DNA of 64,000 nt from Paragyromitra xinjiangensis (lineage: Eukaryota > Ascomycota > Pezizomycetes > Pezizales > Discinaceae): NCBI GenBank assembly GCA_038503065.1, contig JBCAMK010000016.1, positions 496,001 through 560,000 of the forward strand, in the 5' to 3' direction. Below, one piece after another: positions 50,042 through 61,340 of this stretch (positions within the stretch are counted from its first letter, which is position 1; every line of letters begins with the position of its first letter). The notes below the pieces were generated by a model. It was given only the letters and a program-made list of their open reading frames with translations, did not search any database and was not told the DNA's origin. The translations under genes were made by a program, and so were the position numbers.

Positions 50042-53009
50042 ATGCCGTGAGTAAACAGATCTCTTTTTTTCTCCCTTGGAGCCCCCGGAGTGTGACAATT
50101 TGTCGCACAACGTAGAATAGAATGGAGAACGGATGTTTGATATTTATTCTCTTTCTCTATCCCGGATCCTGTTTGATTTGTTATCTCCGATATCGAGGAT
50201 TATTACTCACGGTATTTTGCGCCTAGTATCAATATCACGATTGATCACACATCTACGACCAACGGGTCCTCCGAGTCGTCTCTGTCCGAAGAAGAGACCG
50301 GAAGCAGTGGTGTCAACGTCCCGTATAGTCAACCAGCGCTCTCATACCATCCGTCTCAATACTCCCACCGCTCCCACCATTCTACGCACTCACCACACCA
50401 CTCCCAATTCCCTTCACACGCTCCACACACTCCGTACTCCGACTCATTCCCAGAGGATTGGGAGGACCTGGACGGTGAAGAGCTCGGCCCATCGGATTCG
50501 GCTTCACGTCCCCGCACAGCCAACAGATCTGTGCCAGACATTCCCACCCACCATAAGTCATCTCGGGAAAGATCTCACCGCCGTAGACAGCAGAGCCCAC
50601 CGATTCATCCTGAGATAATCCCACCTCCACCACCACAATCAATTCACCACGTTCCTCCTCATTCAGCCCATCCTAGCTCATCGCACCGTAGCCATCGTCA
50701 TCGGCAATCTGCACCTGCGCCAACTGCACCACCGAGTCAGTCGGATAGCGAGGAAGACCTTCGATACGAGCGCGGGCCTCCGTCAGCTCCGCTCAGACCA
50801 GGATCCCACTGGGGATCACAAGGTAACAGTCCTTATCCCCCAGCATCAGGGTCAAGCGGTGGTGGATACAGTGGATACGGGGAACCTCGGGGTTATAACC
50901 CAAACCCACTTGCGCTAGTTCCTACCAGTCCCCCACCTCACCCGCACGCACTTCCAGGGGATCCTCGAGGCCCTACCAGGCGTGATACGAACCCGCTTTC
51001 TCCATTTGATCATCAGGGCTACCCCCCTCACGGACAATACCCAGGACAGCCTCCTCAGCATCAGGGACAGTACCCACCGCATCCATCACATCCTGGGCAT
51101 CCCGGATATCAATCCCCCCACTATCCTGGACAATCACCTCAATATCCTCCCCATCCATCACAGGCATCTAAATACCCGGGGCAATCGCCTCAGTATCCTG
51201 GACAATCGCCTCAGTATCCCGGGCAATCACCTTCATACCCGGGCCAATCTCCTCACCACCCGTCACGCTCTGGACATAGTAGTCCAGGTAGCTCAATGAC
51301 GCCGTATAACTACGGCCATCCTGGTAGCCCGACTTACCCTCCTCATCCACAACATGACCCACGTCATGATCCTCGTCACGATCCTCGTCATGATCCTCGC
51401 CATGATCCTCGCCATGATCTCCGCCATGATCCCCGTCACGACCCCCGTCACGACCCCCGCCATGACCCGCGACACCCTCATCTTCCTCAACATGCTCCTA
51501 ATCCTTACGATCCCCGGGACCCTCGACATCTCCAACATGCTCAAGCCCAACACATGGCGGGCCCGTTGTCGGGTCCGTTGAGTCCTAGAGGACCGCATCA
51601 GACGGATATGTACGGCTACTATTCAGGCACCCCATATAGTCCTTATAATCCATATGGTGGTGGGTACTTTAGCGCCGGCGCTCATCCTCATACAATGAAC
51701 CAGATGACCTCTATGAACCAGACAAACCAGATGATGATCATGGGGCCTCAAGGCTACCCAATCCCATATCCAGTGCCTAGGCCAGAAAGCCCTCCATCTC
51801 CCGTTGAGCCAGAAAGACCTCGTGAGAAGACCGAGGAGGAGAAACGTGAAGAAGAACGCTGGGCACGGCTTCAGGAAGAGAAGAAACTGCGTGAGGAAAT
51901 GATTGAGCAGGAGCGTAAATGGCATCAGGAGAAACTTGACCGGTTGAAAGCGGCCGAGGAAGAAGAAGAGGCTAAGAGAAAGGCAAAGGAAAAGGCAAAG
52001 GAGGATGAAAGGATTGCTAAAGAAGTAGCGGAGAAAGCTAGACTTGAGGAGGAAGCCGCAGCGGAGGCTCTGAGAAAGGCAGAGGAGGAGGCAAAGGCAA
52101 AGGCAGAGGCAGAGGCAGAGGCTGCTGCTAGGGCTATTGCGGAGGCTTCTGCGGCGGCTGCTGCTGAAGCTGCCGCCGCTGCTACTAAGGTTGCGGAGGA
52201 GAAGGCGGCAATTGCGGCGGCGGAGCTGGTGAAGAAGATGGAGGAGGCGGCGAAGGCGAAGGCGAGGATAAAGCCGAAGCCAGTCAAGTTCCGTGATGCT
52301 GTTGGAAGGAAATTCTCGTTTCCGTTTGAGCTTTGCAGGAAGTGGAGTGTAGGTTTCCATCTTCCGTAAACTGTTTACTGCAGTTTGCTAATTGATTTCG
52401 CAGGGTATGGAAGAACTCATTAAGCAAGCATTCCTCCACGTTGAGGTGATCGGCCAACATGTTATTGATGGTCATTACGACCTCCACGGCCCCGACGGCG
52501 AAATCATCTTGCCTCAGGTTTGGGATTCCGTGATTGAGCCGGACTGGAGCATAACCATGCACATGTGGCCCATGCCCGAGCCTGAACCCGAGCCCGAGCC
52601 AGCCCCACCCCCACCACCTGTCCCTGAGCCTGTGGTTGAGCCACCTGCACCTCCTCCACCTGCACCAGAACCGGAACCAGTACCGGAGCCTGTTGTTGAA
52701 GCGCCTGCGCCTGCGCCGCCTCCACCACCACCACCACCTCCTCCACCACCGCCACCTCCTCCCCCTCCGATTGAAGTTGTTGTTATGGAACCACCGCCGC
52801 CAATGCAGCAAATCGTCGAGGTCGTGTCAGTAGAGCCTGAGCCTGAGCCAGCACCTCCTCCACCACCACCGCAGATTGTCCCTGCTCCGATTGTGATCCA
52901 GACTACTCGTACAGAGATCAGGGAGGTCGTCAGGTCGAAGCAGCCAAACATTCCGCCGCTTCTAATGTGGACCGCGGGCCGTTATGGATCTAAGAAAGGT
53001 AGAAGATGA
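50042..53009 (+). CDS. Pro/His-rich coiled-coil protein with ubiquitin-like domain
   Basis: Exons 50042..50046, 50227..52348 and 52404..53009 give 910 aa. The first coding exon is only ATGCC before a GTGAGT donor; the next begins after GCGCCTAG and restores MPINITIDHTSTTNGSSESS. Residues 20-430 are disordered, rich in Pro, His, Ser, Tyr and Gly, with YPGQSPQ and DPRH repeats. A long charged coiled coil (EEKREEERWARLQEEKKLRE onward) turns Ala-rich near 600-680. A compact domain follows: KPVKFRDAVGRKFSFPFELC, intron, GMEELIKQAFLHVEVIGQHV, DGHYDLHGPDGEIILPQVWD, EPDWSITMHMWPMPE. I recognise this as the fungal ubiquitin-like ULD_2-type domain. A poly-Pro/Glu tail ends in a basic peptide. Role unknown; the layout suggests a scaffold or adaptor. 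Confidence 0.88.
51173..51252 (+). repeat. coding YPGQSPQ tandem repeats
   Basis: Four consecutive units of about 21 bp encode Tyr-Pro-Gly-Gln-Ser-Pro-(Gln/Ser) inside the disordered region of the ubiquitin-like-domain protein. More degenerate copies lie upstream from about 51040. The unit resembles low-complexity Tyr/Gly/Gln repeats that favour phase separation. Confidence 0.75.
51356..51475 (+). repeat. coding 12-bp repeat, ten Asp-Pro-Arg-His units
   Basis: Ten uninterrupted 12-bp units encode DPRH; one has Leu for Pro. Third positions vary between units (CCT, CCC, CCA, CCG; CAT, CAC), so the peptide is kept while the DNA drifts. It lies in the disordered N-terminal region of the ubiquitin-like-domain protein. 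Confidence 0.9.
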
Positions 53010-53574
53010 TTCTCTTACGGTACATGGTTTGTAAGATATATATGATATAAATGAGCAATGGTACGGAAGGCGGTAAAAGAGAGGGATTTGGGAGTTTGGT
53101 TTGATTACTTTTTGAATTTTTTTCCTATTTCCTATCCTGTGCTATATTCATACCAAGAGGTGAAAAATAAAATCGGGCATCAGCGTCGGCGCGATTGGTT
53201 GGGGATTGTTGGGGAAAAATCAGGTTTTATTTTTATTTTTCTTAGCCTTAGTGGTTTTATATTTCTTTGTTTCACAAATACCCAAATCTTTGCTTACTAC
53301 TGTAACTGAACTTCTTTTTCATTTGTTTTGGTAACTTTTCTGGGTTTTGGATTGGTACAGAAAAGTTTGGGCATGGAGGTTTAACTAGTTAATGATGAAT
53401 ACGACTTTCTTTGTTGTTGCAAGACGTACAGGGTGTTGTATACTTTAGAGTATGTTCATTATAAACAATGTGGAGAGGAGAAAGAATACATGAGGAAATG
53501 ATTACAATGATACATGTATCTGACCAGCGCACCTCCCAAGGGTTAGATCTACCCGTTAAATACCACCCCTTCAG
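53010..53574. other. convergent intergenic gap
   Basis: 565 bp between the stop codons of the ubiquitin-like-domain gene (+) and the F-box/ankyrin gene (-). T-rich, as expected for a plus-strand 3' UTR. No gene seen. Confidence 0.5.
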
Positions 53575-54354
53575 CTACTTCGATAGCTTTTGTCTTAGTC
53601 TTGCACTATATCTCCTTCTTTGGCCTGATGACAAGCCCATCGTTGATCCAAGCTGTCCAGAATCAGATTTGTGTGATTTCCCGCCGTGGCGATCACCACC
53701 CGTCACTCGCCTTACTACTTCCAACAACTTGACCACCTCTCTATTATCCCCAGCTCGTGCTAGATCGAGTGGTAATTCTCTATGAACCCCAGCCTTAGCA
53801 CTCCTATCCGCTCCTTTCCTTAGTAATAGCTTCACTACACCCTGGTGCCCTATTTCAGCTGCATAATGAAGGGCCGTCCGTCCTTCCGCACTTATAGCAT
53901 GAACATCTGCTCCATTCTCCAACAAAATCGCCACTAACTTTTGGTTTCCAATCTTCGTCGCATAAGTGAGCACCGGCCCCGTGAAGAACTTATTCGCGTC
54001 CTTCCTCTTATGAATAAACAAATCTGCGCCCCTCCGTATAATCTTATCAACCACCTCATCGTCGCATTTCCCCGGCACAATGTGGAGGTTTTCATTAGGG
54101 CCTAGGTCTTCCTTGATGGTCATACACGGCCCTAACTCGAGGATTTCTTTAAGCATTGCTTTATCTCCAGTAGCAGCGGCAAAAATGAGAGCGATCGGCG
54201 CGGAGGTGCTTTGAGCGACTTTGCGGTGGAAAGATTGCTCGAGGGGTTTGTAGAGGAAGCGGCTAGTCTTGCGGAGAGAGTGGACATCGCTTGGGTTGGT
54301 GAGGTGGGAAGCGACCATTAGGAGGAGCTCGTGGGGGAGGGTTGTTAGAGGCAT
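53575..54354 (-). CDS. F-box and ankyrin-repeat protein
   Basis: Single exon, 259 aa. The N-terminus is an F-box-like segment (LPHELLLMVASHLTNPSDV, then LRKTSRFLYKPLEQ). Ankyrin repeats follow. The clearest are LIFAAATGDKAMLKEILELG, a degenerate unit (DDEVVDKIIRRGADLF), VLTYATKIGNQKLVAILLENGADVH and RTALHYAAEIGHQGVVKLLLRKGADR, then a last partial unit with ELPLDLARAGDNREVVKLLE. The C-terminal 45 residues are basic and Ser/Gly-rich. F-box proteins recruit substrates to SCF ubiquitin ligases via Skp1; here the ankyrins would bind the target. Short F-box/ankyrin genes form large lineage-specific families in some filamentous ascomycetes. The domain calls are solid; target and partner are unknown. 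Confidence 0.88.
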   Translation of the reverse strand: MPLTTLPHELLLMVASHLTNPSDVHSLRKTSRFLYKPLEQSFHRKVAQSTSAPIALIFAAATGDKAMLKEILELGPCMTIKEDLGPNENLHIVPGKCDDEVVDKIIRRGADLFIHKRKDANKFFTGPVLTYATKIGNQKLVAILLENGADVHAISAEGRTALHYAAEIGHQGVVKLLLRKGADRSAKAGVHRELPLDLARAGDNREVVKLLEVVRRVTGGDRHGGKSHKSDSGQLGSTMGLSSGQRRRYSARLRQKLSK

Positions 54355-56167
54355 TTCTAGGGGGTTACTTGTTAGTTACTTCGCTCCCTTTATTCGGTTG
54401 CCGTTCGACATAATGTCTAGTTTCACGTACCGTCACTAAGGTATTGGGTAACTCTGGAACTAATCTTGGGAGAGATTCAGAAGTGATTTTGAGGGTTTAT
54501 GCTCGCTGTAGTATCAAAACCAATGGTTGTACTTCAGTGAGAGTTTTTGCTGGAAAACTGGGAAACAACCTATTTAAACCAGGACAGAGGAAAGGGCTTG
54601 CCCTCATGGCCTTTGTATTTCCATCGTGGCCTTTAGACTAGAGCTTGTAGTAGATTGACTGCGTATGGTGGGGATCCCTTCGGGTTCGCAATTGGACTGG
54701 TGGGTTTGGGAGAGGCCTGGTGGGTGATCAAATAATTTAGATGATAAGATATTTTGGGCTAGAGTGGTTTAAACTCGACTGGAGGGTGTACTTTAGATTT
54801 GAGTGTGGTTAGCCTGGGTGATCTCAAGAGTTGAGGAGATCTGAGAGGGATGGTATATCTTTTGAGTACAAATTTGGAGTCGTCTCGTAAACAACCCAAG
54901 AAATTTTTAGGCAATCTCAGAAAGCCAGGGAGCCTAAACGTACTTCACTCGAGTTGATTTACCACAAGCAGTAAATTGCAGTCTCGTAATCCCATTCTAG
55001 TCGTCTGCTTTCTTCAGATAATGTAGTTACATGTAGTGGTTAAAATCTTAATTTCCCTGCACTAGAAGCAGTAGGACTTTTAAAGTAGACCAGAAATATC
55101 GCTTTTCGCACCAAATATATTTTTTGAAGTGCCCCGCGCTAGCTTTTTCGCCTAGTACAGTGGGGAAATTGTTGTTTTTCATAAGACTGGTATTTCAACT
55201 TAAGTATGTCTAGCTGCAGAAACCTTCCGTATCAACCGTGAAAGTTGCCACATGAACTATCTATTATAAACAGTAACCAAAACCTGTTGGAGATACATCC
55301 TAATACGGGACGTGACTTCGGGGTTGGAAATGACTGAGATAGGCACCTGAGCACACGGGCACTCGAGAGAGCTATCGCACGAGCGTTTAGATAGGGGTCG
55401 TACTGTCCACCTCTAGCAAGCAAGCAATCGAGTCCTTCTATTCCTCCCTACGTGCCCAATATTCCAACAAAACTAACACTTTCAAGATCGAGTGATATGT
55501 GGTGACCTAATATGTGCTGAAATGAATCACACTGACCCTGGCTGAAGATCCACATAACCCTAACTGCATCAAGTGGTGCTGGAATACTAAAGCCTGCTTC
55601 CATGCTTTCTACACATGCCAGATGGATAATCCACTTACCCTATGTTGCGAGTGCGATCGCATGACTCAGGGCCGCGTGTATCTACAGGTAACGGTGTTCT
55701 CTTTACCTCGGGACCAGTTTTTAAGTTTCTTTGAGATGAATCTGGGTTTTATTGTTCCACGAACTACAGCCTAGAGCTGTTAGGACCTAAAATTCTATGA
55801 TTTCGTGATATTAACTTTTATTTTTACGTCTTAGACATTTACCTGTCATTATCATCGCCCACCCCAAGATAAAGGATGAAGTAGAGGGTAAAAACCCCAG
55901 GAAAAGAGATTGTGCAGTAGGACATCAAGGATGCGGAAAAAAAAGTATACAAAAAATCAAGTGAAACGAAGTATCATATCATATCAAATACCCCACACCA
56001 CACCACACCATACCGACTACCCAATAAACACTAAACAAGAAAAAAGCGATATAAAGGCCAAGCAAGCAGTAACCAAACTGATCAAGAAAGAAATAACACC
56101 AGAATTATAATAAGCCATGTCCAGCATCAACACATACATTCCAACCACCTCATCTCTTTTTGCTCAA
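54355..56167. other. intergenic with a diverged dispersed repeat
   Basis: 1.8 kb upstream of the F-box/ankyrin gene and downstream of EMC2. It contains one copy of a repeat shared with 61.2 kb (listed separately). The first 600 bp is G/T-rich; the last 300 bp is A-rich. No supported gene. Confidence 0.45.
55311..55415 (+). repeat. dispersed repeat, copy A
   Basis: Starts CGTGACTTCGGGGTTGGAAA and shares landmarks in the same order with 61243-61340: AGGCACC-GAGCACAC-GGC, CACGAG, TTAGATAGGG/CTAGATAGGG and GTACTG. Many differences are C/T or G/A. Similarity may begin further upstream near 55208 (TAGCTGCAGAAACCTTC versus TAGCTGTTGAAGAAACTTC), with an indel. Likely a relic of a mobile element. Confidence 0.6.
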
Positions 56168-57141
56168 TCATCGTATAGTTTTAGCATCACTCCCATCAAC
56201 TAACACCCTTGCTGCCTCTACCTCTGCCTCATCGAACCCTTCCCAGCCCTTCTCTCTCCGACGAGATTTGCTCACGATTTCCGTCAGCTTTTCCGTCGCC
56301 AACTCGTTCAAACCCTCTACCTTCCGTCTCTCAACACCAGATTTCTCAGATCCCTTCAATTCGAGTATCTTCCCCGTCACCAGTTTGAGGCCGTACCATC
56401 CCCTAAGATACCACTCACACAGCTCAACACTCCTGGCAAAATGCTTCATGCTCTCGACCAGCGCGTCCATTTTGAACTCAGAGGCGATGTAGTTGATTTC
56501 ACCGAGGCGAGCAAAGATGTTGTACGCGTTGGGAAGGATGAGGAGGACCTCTTCAAGACAGAAGATAGATTGTGGGTAAAGACCTTGTGTAAAGTAGAGG
56601 GATGACAGGTGTGACCAAGATTCAGCATCGTTCGGGGAATGATCGAGAAGGTGGGTAAGGGCTTTGATAGCGTCTTCGGTGCGGTTCAGGTGTGTGAGGA
56701 GGGAAATATGGCGTTTTTCTATGGGCTGTAGGATAGTTAGTAGGGGTATATAATTGTTGGGAATTGTTGGGAATATACCATATTTGTAGGGTCCTCCTTT
56801 AGCATGTCTTCATACCTCTTGCAGACCTTCTCTAGCTCCCCACGGTCTCTTGCTGTAGCTTCGTCATATAGTCCTGCCAGAGCGCTGATCCTCGGCGAGT
56901 CAATACCAAAGCGATCGGATAGCCGTTGAAGACACAGGCGCGCGGAGTCATCGTCGCCGGTGCGTAGACAGGATAGTAGGAGCTGCTCGTAGATGAGCCA
57001 TGTTTCCTGGGTGTCCTTTGTGGATTCGGGGGAGGAGAGGAAGATGGGTGCTTGTTGGGAGAGGTGGAGGGAGGTCGCGGGAAGACGGAGAGGAGAGGGG
57101 TTGGCAGTGAGGTAGGAGAGGAGGGTGCTGAGGATTGTCAT
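56168..57141 (-). CDS. EMC2: ER membrane protein complex subunit 2
   Basis: Exons complement(56168..56725, 56779..57141) give 306 aa; the 53-nt intron has GTATAT and CTACAG ends. EMC2 is the cytosolic TPR scaffold of the ER membrane complex, which inserts tail-anchored and multipass proteins. The helical-repeat pattern is visible: TWLIYEQLLLSCLRTGDDD, RISALAGLYDEATARDRGEL, the family hallmark YEDMLKEDPTNM just before the intron, PIEKRHISLLTHLNRTEDAI, AESWSHLSSLYFTQGLYPQ and CLEEVLLILPNAYNIFARLG. These match EMC2 and yeast Oca3-type proteins in order and spacing. Length is normal for the family. It is divergent from AP-3 delta with 258 bp between the start codons. Confident call. Confidence 0.92.
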
Positions 57142-57399
57142 GATTGTTTAAGAGAGATAGAGAGGATTCTAGAGGAGATATTGAGAGTGAATGGGGGAAA
57201 GGAGGTGAATATAATAATGTTTGGGGGGAAGAAGTTGTATCGTGTCCCTGAGAAGATGCCAAGAAAAGATCGTGACTTATGTAATTGCCGTAAAGAGCCT
57301 CTGACGTTGAAACAACTGGATGTTTGGATATCTACAACCCCCAGCGCCGGAGAACGACGACACAAATATCCTGCAGTCTTCTCTGAATATCTGCCCGCC
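57142..57399. promoter_or_regulatory. shared EMC2 / AP-3 delta promoter region
   Basis: Only 258 bp separate the EMC2 ATG (57141, minus) from the split AP-3 delta ATG (from 57400, plus). Both core promoters and 5' leaders must overlap here, or one leader must be very short. The EMC2-proximal part is AGAGAG/GGAGA-rich on the plus strand. No clear TATA box for either direction. Confidence 0.5.
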
Positions 57400-60300
57400 A
57401 TGTAAGTCTCCAATGTTCCCCAGCTATCTCACATTCCTAAAACTAACTCTCCGCAGGTTCGAGAAGTCGCTCTACGACCTCATCCGTGGCCTGCGATCCC
57501 ACAAGGGCAATGAACGCCAGTACATGTTGGACTCTCTCAAAGAATGCCGAAACGAAGCCAAATCGCAAGACATCGGTGCGCGCCTCTATGGACCTTCACA
57601 GACAAAATAAGAAAAGAAAAGAAAACACCCGTTGAAAATGCATATAAACTGACCAACTGCGGGGTGTATGTGTTTCGGCGGGGTAAATAAACAGATATTA
57701 AAGCAGCTGCTATCTTGAAGCTGGTCTATCTCGAGATGTTCGGTCATGACATGTCCTGGGCTTCGTTCCATGTTCTCGAGGTTATGAGCAGTCCAAAGTT
57801 CATGCAGAAACGGGTGGGCTATCTTGCTGCTGTGCAGAGCTTCACTGTCGATACGGATGTTCTTATGTTAACGACGAACTTACTGAAGAAGGTACTTTCT
57901 TGCCCTTCCAGTATTTTCTTATTGATAGCTGAGTGCTATAGGATCTCTCGTCTCCATATCTTCCAGAAACCTCGCTCGCTATAAACGGCGTCTCTCATAT
58001 CGTCTCCCCATCCCTCGCCCGAGACCTCTCCCCAGATCTGCTATCAAAGCTCTCCCACACCTCTCCCCAGATCCGCAAAAAGGCAGTCTTAGTCCTCTAC
58101 AAATGCTTCCTACAATCTCCCGAGCTACTACGAACCTCGTGGCCGCGTCTTCGGGAATGTTTCAACGACGAAGACGGCAGTGTAGTTTCTGCAACCGTCA
58201 ACGTCGTCTGTGAACTCGCACGCAGGAACCCAAGAAACTACCTCCCTCTCGCACCGCAGCTATTCCGATTACTCACGGAGGGTGGAAACAATTGGATGAC
58301 CATAAAACTGATAAAACTAGTGCGACCCACCTCCCTCACTATGAGATAATACTAATCACAAGATGTCACTCAAAACAGTTTGCAACCCTCACCCCCCTTG
58401 AGCCACGTCTTATCAAGAAGCTAATCCCTCCTATCACAAACTTAATCCGCACTACCCCCGCCATGTCTCTTCTCTACGAGTGCATCTCCGGTCTCATATC
58501 CGGCGGTCTCCTCTCTGGCATCATCGACACTCCCGAAGGCGACGATCTCGCTTCTGTCTGCGTCACCAAGCTCCGTGGCTTCCTCGTCGTTGGTGACAGT
58601 AACTTGAAATATGTGGGCCTTCTCGCTCTTACTAAGCTAGTTTCTACACACGCACACCTAGTCGCAGAACACGCAGATGTGGTCCTCGACTGTGTAGACG
58701 ATGCTGATATCTCGATCCGCTACCGCGCACTCGAGCTAGTGGTTGGGATGGTGGACGCAGAGAGTCTGCCGGAGGTGGTTGGACGACTGATTAGACAGCT
58801 GAAGCCAGTGGCGAATGGAGGTGGGGAAGAATATGTTGAGCTTGAGGCAGCGGAGGAGAGTGAAGAGGAGGACATGGAGGAGGAGGTTATGCATGGTGGG
58901 AAGCGGAAGGGACAATTTGTGGTGTTGGAGCTTCCGGAGGCGTATAAGAGGACCGTCATAAAGCGCATTATCGAGATGTGTGCGAGGGATATGTATGTCA
59001 ATGTTAGCGACTTTGAGTGGTACTTGGATGTGCTGGTGCAGTTGGTGCGGTACGCTCCACCTGTGTCGTCGTTGCAGAACGAGGTAGTCGACAATGAGGA
59101 CGCGGACGACGACTCTAACGATGGCTCAGAGCTTGAATCAAGCGACGTCGGGGAGGAAATCGGTCGGGAGTTACGCAACGTTGCGGTCCGAGTGCGGAGC
59201 GTCCGGGGAGAGGCAGTACGGTACGCAGAAATGCTAGTCGGACGCCACGACGGAATGTTCCCAGCAGCCGGAGGCGGTGGGAAAAGAGTCCTCGGAGCAG
59301 CCGGCTGGATTGTTGGTGAATTCTCTAGCCAACTCACCGACCCCTCCGAAACACTAAACTCCCTCCTCCACTCCTCATCCCCACTTCTCCCACCCGACAT
59401 CCTCGCAATCTACGTCCACGCGATCCCGAAAATCTACGCCGCGCTCACTGGCCCCGAATCCATCCCATGGACTCCTGCACGCAAATCCATCGTCACTCTT
59501 CTCACATCCCGCATCATCTCCTTTCTCGAACCCCTCGCAATCTCTCCGAATCTTGAGGTACAAGAGCGTTCCGTCGAGTTCCTTGAACTTTTCCGTCTCG
59601 CCTCCGAAGCCATTGCTGCACAGCCAGCATCTATGCCCGATGCGGAAGAGGAATACGATCCCCCGTTACTCCTGACGCAGGCGATTCCAGCAATGTTCTT
59701 GGGAATGGAACTAAACCCTGTTGCACCACGGGCACAACGGAAGGTCCCATTGCCGGATGGTCTAGATCTCGAGGGGAGTATTAACCCGAACTTAATGCAG
59801 CTGCTGAGGGAGGCGGACTATGCGGATAGTGCACTAGGAACGGACGAGGAGGGAGACGAGGGGTTCAGAGAGTGGTATTATGAGAAACCAGTACTGAAGC
59901 CTACTAATGCTCCAGCGTCGCTCGGAGTGGATCATGCAGCGGCCAAAGCGTTCGGTAGTGGCGGTGCCGGTGGCGGAAGCTACCAGGGTGCGGTGAGGGA
60001 GGAGGATTATTTAGATGCTGATATCCTAGAGCGTCGGCGGAAGGATAGGAGGGAGCGGAATAAGGATGATCCGTTTTACATCGGTGCTGTCATGGGTGGA
60101 GACTCAGAGGACGCCGACATTGATAGTATCCCGGTGATGAAGCTAGATCTTGGCGATGTTGCTCTCCCACTACCGTCTTCTCCGAAAATAGCGAAGAATA
60201 AGAGGAGACAGGAGAAGGTTACGATTGTTGCGGATGAGGGGATCGCTGGGGATGATGGGGACGATCTGGAAGAAGATGTAGGGGAGCAAGAGGTTCCGGG

Positions 60301-60718
60301 GAAGAGGAAGGGAAAGAAGAAAGGGTTACTTGGGGTTGATTCGAGTGGGCTCACGGGGTATAGTTTAGAGGGTGATGCGGAGGAGGGGGATAAGAAGAGG
60401 GAATTGGAGGAGGAGAAGGCGGCGAGGGCGGAGGTAGAGAGGTTTAGGGCTGAGATGGAGATGGTGGCGGAGAGGGTTAAGGCGAGGAAAACCGAAGAGG
60501 TGAAACCTAAAGTTAAGAAGGACAAGAAAGAGAAGGAAAAGGGGGAGAAGAAGGGGAAGAAGAAAAAGGATAAAGAGGCCAAAGATGAGAAGGAGGGGAA
60601 GGAGGGGAAGAAGAAAAAGAAGGAAGGTGAGCTCGAGGATGGTGAAAAAAAGAAAAAGAAGAAAGGGAAGAAGGAGAAGGAGAAAGAGAAAAAAGAAGTT
60701 GCGGATGTAGAGTCATAG
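57400..60718 (+). CDS. APL5: AP-3 adaptor complex subunit delta
   Basis: Exons 57400..57401, 57457..57575, 57695..57891, 57942..58319 and 58379..60718 give 1011 aa. The start codon is split: AT ends exon 1 and G opens exon 2, restoring the family N-terminus MFEKSLYDLIRGLRSHKGNE. The adaptin HEAT solenoid follows: YLEMFGHDMSWASFHVLEVM, RVGYLAAVQSFTVDTDVLML, IRKKAVLVLYKCF, NNWMTIKLIKL, FATLTPLEPRLIKKL and MSLLYECISGLI. Near 760-820 is the delta-type segment (DYLDADILERRRKDRRERNK, then DDPFYIG). The last 110 residues are almost pure Lys/Glu. AP-3 sorts cargo from the Golgi/endosome to the vacuole; delta is a large core subunit. Introns are 55, 119, 50 and 59 nt, the first with an ACTAAC branch site. 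Assignment firm; the exon-1 boundary is the unusual part. Confidence 0.93.
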
Positions 60719-61242
60719 CTATCATTATAGTTTGGTGCGTATTCAATACATGAGTTATGAATGGGAGGATTTTGTAGGGCGTTTGTTTTTTCTTTCCTAG
60801 GTCGTAGGGGTTTATAGTTAGATACATGGGACTGGATGGTAGCCTTTCTTCTCTGTTCTGACCTTTTATGTAGTATGGTCATCTGCTAAATTTTATTCGT
60901 TCTTCCCTTATTGCAGGTCTAATTCTGTCTTTCTCAGCCCTGTGCCCTTGATGTTGATATTGGGGTCATAACCCTTATTCCAATCGTAAGGGGTGTATTT
61001 ATCTAGGACAACGACTTTTGCATTGGCCACGAAGGCAAGGAACAGATAGGGTTCCAATGGTAAAAACTATTGTCCCGAAACTTTCAGGGTCTGCACTAAT
61101 GACTAAATAAGAATCACGCGGGATCACTCGTCTACTCCCAAAATGAGTTGCTGTGGCGTATAAATGAAGTAGTATTTTAGCCTTGTCTATATACAAATTT
61201 TTAGCTGTTGAAGAAACTTCTTAATACATAGTGCCTCTCAGG

Positions 61243-61340
61243 CGTGGCTTTGGGGTTAGAAAGGAGAGACAGGCACCCGAGCACACAGGCTTTAGGAGCC
61301 ACTACACGAGTATCTAGATAGGGATGTACTGCTTACTACT
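61243..61340 (+). repeat. dispersed repeat, copy B
   Basis: Starts CGTGGCTTTGGGGTTAGAAA and aligns with 55311-55415 over about 100 bp in the same orientation, with frequent C/T and G/A differences and a few small indels. Not coding. See copy A for shared landmarks. Confidence 0.6.

Noticed and set aside
51925..52287. Ala/Ser-rich antisense ORF, and Gly-rich antisense ORF at 52514-52951
   Set aside because: Mirror images of the Ala/Glu coiled coil and the poly-Pro tract of the ubiquitin-like-domain protein.
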